In this document: positions 35,055-45,092 of the stretch, in pieces
Layout of the letters: every line of letters begins with the position of its first letter
Position numbering within the stretch: the stretch's first letter is position 1
DNA from: Styela clava
Lineage: Eukaryota; Chordata; Ascidiacea; Stolidobranchia; Styelidae
Length of the DNA: 64,000 bases
Assembly (NCBI RefSeq): GCF_964204865.1
Contig: NC_135250.1
Location: 20,141,395 to 20,205,394, forward strand
Reading direction: 5' to 3'
The notes under the pieces: generated by a model
Databases searched by the model: none
Told to the model about the DNA's origin: nothing
The model's input: only the letters and a program-made list of their open reading frames with translations
Made by a program: the position numbers and the translations under genes

Positions 35055-36827
35055 ATGCGTTGTTTGATCCTCCTTGCTATTTTGAGTACGGCTACGGCAT
35101 TGCCACTGAATTTTGGAACTTTCTGTAAGTTTGCTTTATAAATATTGTATACCAGATAATTGTTAAACGCCACAATACTTATTTCTTTCAATATAGTCGG
35201 ATGTGGCGACACAGGTACCTCAGTATCCGCATCATCTGTCGCAAAAACATCGTTTGGTCCATGTGCTGAATTGCAGAAGCCTGGCATTGTCATCGACGAT
35301 CCGTGTGTTGAAGTGAAGAAACCGTCTGTAGAGGTAAAATCTCCATGCACCTTTACAAGACCTTGTTTCAGACGAAGCTTTATGCGCCGACGTGTTTCCT
35401 CGCCGTGCTTCACTAGAACAATCACACGCACACCGTGCGTAAGAAGAACCGCAACACCACCGTGCATTAGAAGAACCATTATATCACCTTGTGTGAGAAG
35501 AACCATAACACCGTGCGTGAGAAGAACCATATCGCCTTGCAGGACGATCATTCCACAACCGTGTAGAACTATTACAAGAACGCCATGTGGTTAGTAAACG
35601 TTTTCAATATATATTTTAGTATTTATACTCATTCCTAATTTACTAAACAAATCTATTTTTATTATATTTTCAGTGAGGCGCTCCTTCAGGTAAGCCAATA
35701 AAGTAATAATAAACAAATTTTTGTTTCATTCTAGCTATGTTTAAATTTTTGATTTATTTCAATACTAATTACAGAATGAATGTTAAGAACAGGCGAAGTA
35801 AATTTTTTTTTTTAATATTTATACTCAGTTATCCCTGCATCCAAAGAAGACCATGTGTCACGAGAAGAGTCATTAACCCATGCGTCACCATCAAGCAACC
35901 GTGCGTACCAAAGATAGTTGAAGATCCATGCATCACCACTTTCGAGCAACCATGCGAACCAAAAATAGTTGAAGATCCATGCATCACCACCTTCAAGCAA
36001 CCATGCGAACCAAAGATAGTTGAAGATTCATGCATCACCACCTTCGAGCAACCATGCGTACCAAAGACAGTTGAAGATCCATGCATCACCACCATCAAGC
36101 AACCGTGCGTACCAAAGATAGTTGAAGATCCATGCATCACCACCTTCGATCAACCATGCGAACCAAAGATAGTTGAAGATCCATGCATCACCACCTTCGA
36201 GCAACCATGCGTACCAAAGATAGTTGAAGATCCATGCATCACCACCTTCGAGCAGCCATGCGAACAAAAGATAGTTGAAGATCCATGCATCACCGTCGAG
36301 CAACCATGCGAACCAAAGATAGTTCAAGATCCATGCATCACCGTCGAGCAACCATGCATACCAACAAAAATTGAAGCACCATGCTTACCAGTTAGAACCA
36401 TCGATCCGTGCGGTAATGTATATTTTTATTTGATTAAAAGATAAGGTTTAATTTGTTATGGATACATGGGTTCACGTGGATTTAAGATGTTTTCCATAAT
36501 ATGGTGTAAATTTGCACAGTTCATGTCTACATTATTTTAACTTGGGTGAGAATTATCACATTCTATCTTCGATTATTTATATCCTTTTATTTGTGATAAA
36601 ATAAAACAATTTCACAATAATATTTATGTCCAATAGTTGGTGTCCGTGCGACCGCTTGTGCAAGTGCTTCGGCTTCAACATCAAGCACTTTTGGAACTGG
36701 CTGCAACGGAGGAGTCAAAGCTTCTGCAGGCGCTTCTGCTTCGACATCAAGCACTTTTGGAACTGGCTGCATCGGAGGAGCAAGAGCTTCTGCAGGCGCT
36801 CATGCTTTCCATCATACTCTATTTTAA
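35055..36827 (+). CDS. Pro-Cys repeat secreted protein, copy 4
   Basis: Exons: 35055-35124, 35197-35589, 35674-35689, 35829-36412 and 36637-36827. The total is 1254 nt, 417 aa. The architecture is as in copies 3 and 5: a signal peptide, an Arg-rich Pro-Cys block, seven 17-residue plus two 16-residue repeats, and an Ala/Ser/Gly tail. The codon across the exon 1/2 join is TTC (Phe) where the others have TTG (Leu). One repeat has EDSC instead of EDPC, breaking the Pro-Cys pairing. The 5' part (exon 1, intron 1, first half of exon 2) carries the variants of copy 2, while the end of exon 2 and exon 4 carry those of copies 3 and 5, so the gene is a mosaic. Confidence 0.77.
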
Positions 36828-37328
36828 GGTAAAATAAAAAAATTTAGAAGTGTGAATATCAAATTGCCAGACAACAACCGCACTTACCACACCAAGCGAT
36901 TTACAGTCACCTGTTATACTAACACTAGAAAAAAATGGTGTGATCCAATAAAATAAAAAATACAATGAAAGCAACAAAACTTCATTTCTGGATTCCGATA
37001 ATGTTTATCAATAATTTACCGAGGCAAACTAAAACATCTACACTTAAACTCCACAACTTGGGTTGCAAACAGCATGCCAGTTACCACTATGCTTTACTGG
37101 CCTCAATGTATATATTTTTATAACACTCATAAAACTACAAAGTTCAGAAGAAATATTTATGTAATATAGTCATACCATTACGTTATATTCCGGGGCCAAA
37201 TCTTACAGATTCCGTTTGTGGTGAAATAAAATCAATAAAAATATCGAAAACAGATTAGTTTTTATTTTTCCCTGAATTTTTTTCAAATTTGAGATATAAT
37301 TCATTCATAACTGTTTATTGCCTTTCAG

Positions 37329-37732
37329 GGTTCAATGAAACGCTTTGTCAACCTTGGGATAGATAGATGGTGTAAGTAACTAAATCTCATTAAAGTTTGT
37401 TTTTAATACAGGGATGCGAGACCTGAGTGAAATTGGGGCTTTTATATATCACTCCATGAGTAGGAAAAACCAATGAGACGACTATGCCCTTTTCACTGGT
37501 AATATATGAATAAAGAAATAGTTGGTCAGATAAAAGTTCTTGAAACGTAGAAATGATGGTGGTCATGACTTCGGCCAATATACAACATTCTATTGGTTTC
37601 AAGAAAGTCGCCATTGATGCAATCATTAACTTAAAATCATTTGTTAATTTTTGATTTTGTCTCATTCCAGGTGGTTTTAAAATAGATTCTCTTGAATCCC
37701 AGGGAGACAGCTGGAGTCTCACGCTCCTTTAA
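37329..37732 (+). other. downstream exons 6 and 7 of copy 4
   Basis: Exon 6 is 37329-37371 and exon 7 starts at 37671 with a stop at 37730-37732. They are probably 3' UTR. In this copy and in copies 3 and 5 a second, leucine-rich frame of exon 5 is open and would enter exon 6 in frame. Confidence 0.5.
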
Positions 37733-38504
37733 TGTTGGAGAAAAGTAGGCAAAAAGGAGAGCGACTTTATTGTTCCTTTTTTCTTTGAATGTTCTCTTCC
37801 CTTTGTGTTCATGCTTGCACGCTATTTTGTCTGATTAATTCTCCTGTGTCTTCGTTTGTCTATCTGTATTAGAACCTAAATATTTGAAAATTAACTATTT
37901 AATATATTCAGGTTTTTTCGTGTCTTTTTGTGTTTTGTATTGTCTTGAATATATATCAAAATCGCCTCCAGTTGTGTTGCCAATTTATTGTACATGTTTT
38001 CATCAATGAGCTATTGGCCTGTAGCGGGTGGACAGTCTAATTTGCAAATTTCAGTCATCGCTTTTACGTTACAAAACGATCTTCTTTAGTGCTATAGAAA
38101 GAAAAAGTGAGGGGTATAATAGGAACTACAAAGCATGTTATCGTTGTATATGATAACCTGCTGTAATGTCGAATTTAGTTTTCTGCTATAATCGCTCCTT
38201 TCTAACATTAGCCCATTTTTATAGATTTATGCAACATAAGTAGCCAATTATAACATAAAAACGTTCAAACCACAATGCAATTAGAGAACATAAGCAAAAA
38301 ATAATTTTTATTTTTATAGCAAAACACTCAAGTTCGACCCTTTTTGTCCTTACAACATACTATTCCCAGGTTGTTAGGTTGTGCACCTATTCTAGCAATA
38401 TTTAGAGAGTATTAAGATATCAATTTTGTTTTGATGATCTTACGAAGACCAGTACCACGGAATCGTTCTTAAATTTTAAAAACTTAAAACATAAGAGCCA
38501 TCTC
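37733..38504. other. 3' flank of gene copy 4
   Basis: Noncoding and nearly identical to the flanks of copies 2 and 3. No gene seen. Confidence 0.45.
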
Positions 38505-39755
38505 TCGACCACTTACTGGCGCAACAACAACAATAGTGAACAAGAGACCTATGCTCTATATATATGGACACGTAGCGCCACCCAGTGGGAATAATTTTGA
38601 TGACGTCATAGCGAAAAAAAGTAATAGCCCTCCGGAGAAAAATTTTATCTTCAACCACTGAAAATTTCAAAGCAATTGGTCCAGTATTCGAAGAGAAAAT
38701 CTATTTCTTTAAAACGTGTAAAAGAACAAGGACACTAAGAACAACAATAAGAACAACAACAACATAATATTGAAACGATCGCTATGTCCACTACTTGCCC
38801 AATCCAGGTCATGATAAATTATTCCTCAATTTCGCAAAAGTAAAGCTGCCTAATTTCTAGCGTGTTATGTAATTTCTATAAAACATATTCCGGAGTCGAT
38901 ATATATAGCTATAAATATTTCTTATCAGACACGTTTAGTGGACATAACGATTGTTTTGTTGTTATGTTGTTCTTGTTGTTCTTAGACACTTTTTGGACAC
39001 CTAGTGAAAAATCTAAAAAATCGCTTTTTTCTTTGATTACTGGACCAATTGCTTCGAAATTTTTAGTGGTGAAAGATGAAATTTTCCTCAAGAAGGCTAT
39101 TATTTTTATTTTTTTCAAATATTTCCGTTAGCTCTGTGATATTTGTTTTAGTTTGCTATGAAGTCACTGAACGTTCTGCGGGCATCGGACGCCATTTTGT
39201 GTCCGACCACCAACGTTCCGCTTGGTGGAAATATATTTGTAGACTGTGATCTGACGGAACGGTAAACCGAAATTTTTGATGAAATATTATTAAATCTCAT
39301 ATGATTCCCAGAAAATTAAAAAAAAAATATAAGTAATAGCCATCTGGGAGAAAAAAAATTCCAAAGCAATTGGTCCAGTAATCGAAGAGAAAAGCCACTT
39401 TCTAATAACGTGTCAAAGAACAAGCATAGGAACAACAACAACAACAACAACAACAATAAGAGAGCTAGGCTCAAATATATGGACACTTAGCGCCACATAA
39501 TTTCAAAGACGTCATAGCAAATAATAGAAGTAATAATAGCCTCCTGAAAAAAAATTCCATTTTTAACCACTGAAAATTTCAAAGCAATTGGTCCAGTAAA
39601 CAAAGAGAAAAGCGATTTCCTCACAACATTACAAAAAACAAAAACAACATAACAACAAAAGGATCGTTATGTCCACTTACGTGTTCAAAAATACCAAAAC
39701 GATCGTTATGTCCAATAAAATGTCCGAAAACTTTACCACAGAAACATCATAGGAA
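38505..39755. repeat. interspersed-repeat cluster between units 4 and 5
   Basis: It has the same oppositely oriented repeat members as 20175-21405. Near 39720-39755 it keeps CTTTACCACAGAAACATCAT, which is deleted in the unit 2/3 and 3/4 clusters but present at 13366 and 61305. Confidence 0.7.
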
Positions 39756-39984
39756 GGTGAAATTCCGTTGTGACAGTTTTTATTGTCATGCTTGCAGTCA
39801 ATGAATTCATTTGGAGCCAAATCTTATGGCAAAGACCATTTTCGCAGTTTTTTGGCATATTACTAAAGTATTTTATACTAAACTATACTATCTTGGTATT
39901 CTACCTACACCGCCAATGATAAATACCAATAAGCTACAGTTGGATATACCCCAAATTGGAACTGGATGTATGTTATGCTTTTCT

Positions 39985-40273
39985 TATGATGTTTTTGGAC
40001 AAGTCAGTGTACATAACAATCGTTATAATATTATGTTGTTGTTCTTGTTGGTATCATTCTTCTTCGTCACCATAAAATCGGGTTTCTCTTCGAATACTGG
40101 ACCAATTGCTTTGAAATTTCCAGGGGTTAAAAATTGATTTTTTCGCCAGAAGGCTATTACTTTTACTTATTTCAAAAGATTTTGTGAACTTCCAGAGGTT
40201 CGTTTTTTGTGTGTCAGGATAAAAAAAGAGCAACACCTTGTGACGTGCCCATATATTTGAGCGTAGCTCTCTA
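39985..40273. repeat. interspersed repeat, unit 5 (fused copy)
   Basis: Counterpart of 21638-21905 and 31217-31493. Confidence 0.65.
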
Positions 40274-40630
40274 ATCGTAAATAAGTCTTGGATGTCCAGT
40301 TGCTGATAAGTAAAAAAAATATCTATTTAACTCGCTTTCCCAACAGTGACATGTAACTCAATTCTTTTACTTACCGGGTGTCCTAGGATTCAATTATTTA
40401 TTTCTGAACTAGGCAAAATATTCAGTCAATCTACATTAAATTTAATCAGATAAGTCAATTGATTATCATTGCCTTTTCATAATGACACAAGAAAAAGCAG
40501 TAGGTTGTATTGCATTGACTAAACCCAGGCAAATGTCGCCATAAATGCTCCTTTTCCACAACTAAACAAACATGTAATAAACACGGGTGATTCCCTTTAA
40601 AGTATTTTCCAATTTGATAGTTTAACTAAC

Positions 40631-41391
40631 CAGTGGTTGTCATCATTTCTCAGTTCGCGGACCGGTAAAATTCCAAAACAAATTTTGCGGACCGGTTGAC
40701 CTTCAAAATTAACCAAACATGTCATGAACACAAAACATAATCAAAAGAATGCAATTGCTACAAAAGTAGATGGTGCAAAATAAGCCAATCCAATTTAATG
40801 AGAAATCTGATGCAGTGTTTTTGATATTAGACGTGTTAAACGCAGTTCTAATGGAGTTTCTGCAAGACGTAGTAAAGCTGTTTGAACTGGATATTACTTT
40901 GCTGTTTGTTTGCCTCCATTTTACTATCAAATTTCGTTAAATAGGTCCACTGTCAAAATACGGAATGTGCGAACTTCAGGTGAAAAAAACCCAGAAAAAG
41001 TCAACAATTTTAACAAGTACAAAAACCTCATGATTTGACAGATTTGAAACTCTTAGCACAATAGTGGATTTGCACAGTTTGCAATCATGCTGATTTAGAG
41101 CCATCAGTTGATTTAGTGAGTCACACCAAATGCTAAATCCAATTAAAAGTTGTTTTTTTTGTTGCTATCATGACAATTTCAATTTCCGCATGATCAAGAG
41201 TTTACGACTGAGAAGGATTATTACGTGTTTCAAAAAGCCAAAATCGTGAAATTTGGCTTTAAATCACAAAATTAATGGACATGCCGTCAATACTTTGTAT
41301 TTTGCAATTTGCTTATAATATATTTATATTGGAATATATATATAGCGGACCGGCAGCAAGATTGGCTCGGACCGGCGGTTGAGAACCACTG
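40631..41391. mobile_element. hAT-like element, CAGTGGTT ends (unit 5 copy)
   Basis: It has the same insertion point and termini as in units 2-4. Non-coding. Confidence 0.65.
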
Positions 41392-41601
41392 GTGTAAAGC
41401 AAATTCGCCCAATTTTACATTGATGTTATACAGTGCAATGATGACAAGGTATTCTTTGTCAATGCAAATAGCAGGAAAAATCATGTAGCAAATTACAGCA
41501 GTCCAATAGGCATCCACTTTCCAAAAATGTTATTCGAAGGAAAACTAAGAATAAATATCAGCCTCTATTTCTCAAGCAAAAAGTGGAAACTTACTGGGAA
41601 T

Positions 41602-41820
41602 TCATTCTAAACAGCTGATCATTGATTTTCCAAAGTCACCGAGGCGCAACGCTGCGGTATATAAAGAATGATCAATATTTTGTGATATTGGAAACATGAA
41701 ACGTTCCAATCGGTACATCATTTTGAACCTGTAGCCCACTGTCGTAAAACTGCATTTCAGATGGTTACCAGTATCTAAATTTACATTTAAGGATGTTACA
41801 TTTGGCGACGATATTCCCAT
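41602..41820 (-). pseudogene. truncated copy of TPR-gene 5' exons (unit 5)
   Basis: It has the same exon and the same fused, out-of-frame end as units 3 and 4. Confidence 0.6.
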
Positions 41821-41971
41821 ACTACGATTATTGTAACAGAAATTGTTTGTTGTTACTTACGGATAATCGACAAACGCTTATCTAAAAATATACACAAAAC
41901 TTTTTTCCGAATCAGAATATATTTCGCGTCCTGTATTTATTTCCATCCACTTATTTGACGCATTCTTTTTT

Positions 41972-42143
41972 TTATTCCCTAGGCTCGGCGGTTGGCACTG
42001 GGCGCACCTGATTACCAAGCCTGAGTTCTCCGGTTTTGGTTAATTGTGTGCGAGAAGATTGCTGGACTCCCTTCCCACTGTCGCAAGGGGGTTCACGTAA
42101 CCAGTGTTCGGCAACGGCTTCCTCCACCACCAAGTACATGTAT
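41972..42143 (-). pseudogene. copy of the antisense terminal exon (unit 5)
   Basis: It keeps the acceptor, open frame and stop equivalent to 8244-8058. Confidence 0.35.
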
Positions 42144-42598
42144 CTGAAACAAGTAACTGGTTAACTATTCCCATACCCAGAATGAATTGAAAACCGGACG
42201 GGAGGTCGTAGTAATCCATATGTAGGATGTAAGTTTCGAATATTTTATTTCCGAATCTGATTCTATTTAGTATAACCTCACATTATCGTTAATTTTATTT
42301 AAATTTGGAAGAACTATAGCGCAAATTGTGATAAAATAACAATAACGAACTTGAAGAAAGAGATAATTAAGTTAGTTGACGAGCACATTGAATTGATACT
42401 TCAACTACATAATGTAGTAGAGAATATGTATTTTGTTACATAGAGTTACTCTCAGGTAAAATTACTTATTACATGAATTTATGTTCGCAAACAATACCGG
42501 ATCGTTTCTTCTAAAATTCACCTTCAAAATTCATCCAAATGATAAACGCCATTGGAATATGCGATAGAACCGATTGGCCGTGAAAGAAAGCAAATGAT

Positions 42599-43885
42599 AA
42601 CTAGAGCTGCGTGCAGCTTTAACAGGCTTCCCGCGTAAAAAAAACTGAAGACGCGTTTTGCTCACTGGAGCGTGAAAGCGTGGTCAGTCATGCATAAAAT
42701 TTGCAATTTATGATGGGGGACTTATTATCTGCATGTGATGTAAATTTCATGTCTCTAAGTAGTGTCGTTCTCGAGAAGAAGATTAAAAAATGTAAAATCC
42801 TATATTGCTCACTGGAGCGTATCGCCGAGGTCACTCATGCGTATCCTTGACATATCGTATCCGGAACATGTCCATTAATCATTGTTATGAATTCCAACCC
42901 AATGGACCTTTCCCCGGGCATCGACTTCCTTGTTTATTCCGTGACATTGGCCAATCAGCAAGATGCAAAAAGTGACGTAACAATGCCCCCTTTTCGCATC
43001 CGCTCAGACACTTTTCTCACTCAGACAGATTTTCAAGCGTGGTTGTAAACATTACCTCGTTTTCGCATTTTTGAACTCTATTCGTTAGTTTTCATTTGTG
43101 TTTCGGAAACTTGAATAAAAATCAGATTATTCAATGATCACTCTTTCCTCTTAGGAGTTTTAATTTAATTGCAGTAATAAAAATTAGTGTAGAAATAGCT
43201 GTGATAGATTAGTCTGAAATTCTTTACCGGTACTTTTAAAAAACAGATTGTTGTGTGCGATGAATCCTAATGATGGTTTGAAACACATACCCCATTTTAC
43301 AGGCGCCAACTCGCAAAAGCACTCCTAAAATAGCCCTGAAAATTCTGCAATGGTAAAGTATAGGGAGAATTTTCCGGGGGTCAAAGGTCGGGGAAAGGTC
43401 CATAGCATGTATCAATTTTGAGAAATCGCAAAAAAACTGAAAACGCGTTTTGCTCACTGGAGCGTGAAAGCGTGGTCAGTCATGCATAAAATTTGCAAAT
43501 TATGATGGGGGAATTATTGTCTGCATGTGATGTAAATTTCAAGTCTCTAAGTAGTGTCGTTCTCGAGAAGAAGATGAAAATGTAAAATCCTATATTGCTC
43601 ACTGGAGCGTATCGCCAAGGTCACTCATGCGTATCCTTGACATATTGTATCCGGAACATGTCCATTAATCATTGTTATGAATTTCAACCCAATACCATGT
43701 ATCAATTTTGAGAAATCACAAAAAAACTGAATACGCGTTTTGCTCACTGGAGCGTGAAAGCGTGGTCAGTCATGCATAAAATTTGCATTTTATTGCTAGC
43801 TGAGAACTTCTGCACATTTGAGGTGAATTTCAAGTTTGTAGGACCAATTAAAAAAAAAATAATAATAATAAATAATAATAAATAA
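42599..43885. mobile_element. non-autonomous Helentron-like element A (3' hairpin missing)
   Basis: It starts AACTAGAGCTGCGTGCAG with AGGCTTCCCGC, continues with 290-bp tandem repeats and ends in an AAT microsatellite (43855-43885). There it is joined directly to the 5' end of the next element, so its own terminal hairpin is absent. A 498-bp TIR element is nested at 42904-43401. Confidence 0.7.
42904..43401. mobile_element. TIR element nested in the rolling-circle element (GGACCTTTCCCCG ends)
   Basis: Perfect 13-bp terminal inverted repeats, GGACCTTTCCCCG / CGGGGAAAGGTCC, interrupt the host repeat phrase CAACCCAATAGCATG. Comparison with intact repeats shows that only AT is duplicated (42902-42903 and 43402-43403). 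A 2-bp AT duplication is described for ISL2EU-type elements; other superfamilies are possible. No transposase frame is present, so it is non-autonomous. It is the youngest nested layer here. Confidence 0.75.
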
Positions 43886-43886
43886 T

Positions 43887-44655
43887 AACTAGAGCTGCGT
43901 GCAGCTTTAACAGGCTTCCCGCGTAAAAAAAACTGAAGACGCGTTTTGCTCACTGGAGCGTGAACGCGTGGTCAGTCATGCATAAAATTTGCAATTTATG
44001 ATGGGGGACTTATTATCTGCATGTGTTGTAAATTTCAAGTCTCTAAGTAGTGTCGTTGTCGAGAAGAAGATGAAAATGTATAATCCTATATTGCTCACTG
44101 GAGCGTATCGCGGAGATCACTCATGCGTATCCTTGACATATCGTATCCGGAACATGTCCATTAATCATTGTTATGAATTTCAACCCAATAGCATGTATCA
44201 ATATTGAGAAATCTCAAATAAACTGAAGACGCGTTTTGCTCACTGGAGCGTGAAAGCGTAGTCAGTCATGCATAAAATTTGCAATTTATGATGGGGGACT
44301 TATTATCTGCATGTGATGTAAATTTCAAGTCTCTAAGTAGTGTCGTTCTCGAGAAGAAGATGAAAATGTAAAATCCTATATTGCTCACTGGAGCGTATCG
44401 CCGAGGTCACTCATGCGTATCCTTGACATATCGTATCCGGAACATGTCCATTAATCATTGTTATGAATTTCAACCCAATAGCATGTATCAATTTTGAGAA
44501 ATCGCAAAAAAACTGAAAACGCGTTTTGCTCACTGGAGCGTGAAAGCGTGGTCAGTCATGCATAAAATTTGCATTTTTTTGCTAGCTGAGAACTTCTGCA
44601 CATTTGAGGTGAATTACAAGTTTGTAGGACCAATTTGAAAAAAAAATAATAAAAA

Positions 44656-44686
<31 letters not shown>

Positions 44687-44742
44687 TAATAATAAAACAC
44701 AGGAATACAATAGGTTCCCTGCTGACAAGCAGCGGGAAGCCT
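43887..44742. mobile_element. non-autonomous Helentron-like element B
   Basis: This is a complete copy. It has the 5' end AACTAGAGCTGCGTGCAG, about two 290-bp repeats, an AAT tract (44645-44695), the 3' hairpin GGTTCCCTGCTGACAAGCAG and GCGGGAAGCCT. It is preceded by T and followed by A, as at the unit 3 insertion. Confidence 0.75.
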
Positions 44743-44903
44743 AATAAATAAATAATAATAAATAAATAATAATAATAATAAATAAATAATAATAATAATA
44801 AAACACAGGAATACAATAGGTTCCCTGCTGACAAGCAGCGGGAAGCCTAATTATAAAACACAGGAATACAATAGGTTCCCTGCTGACAAGCAGCGGGAAG
44901 CCT
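44743..44903. repeat. two extra tandem copies of the rolling-circle 3' terminus
   Basis: After element B the AAT tract plus hairpin terminus (GGTTCCCTGCTGACAAGCAG to GCGGGAAGCCT) is repeated, ending at 44848 and again at 44903. Such serial termini fit repeated end-to-end insertion or missed termination during rolling-circle replication. Confidence 0.75.
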
Positions 44904-45092
44904 AATTAAGCTAACGACGCAGTAAGCGAGAGAAGCAAACACGCGAGGAAAAAACGCATCGCGATAAGCGCTCTCTTTGATAAGACGATCGACGAAAGGA
45001 TAATAATTCATTCCTTTGCAGAAATCGTTGTTGACAGCACTTTCTGGAATTGGTTGCTAACTAATACGGTATAACTATTATTGTGCGTAGAA

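Noticed and set aside
44640-44834. Minus-strand frames rich in Tyr/Ile/Leu near 24689, 44556, 53993 and 54045
   Set aside because: They are produced by the AAT/TAA microsatellite tracts of the rolling-circle elements; low complexity and no gene context.
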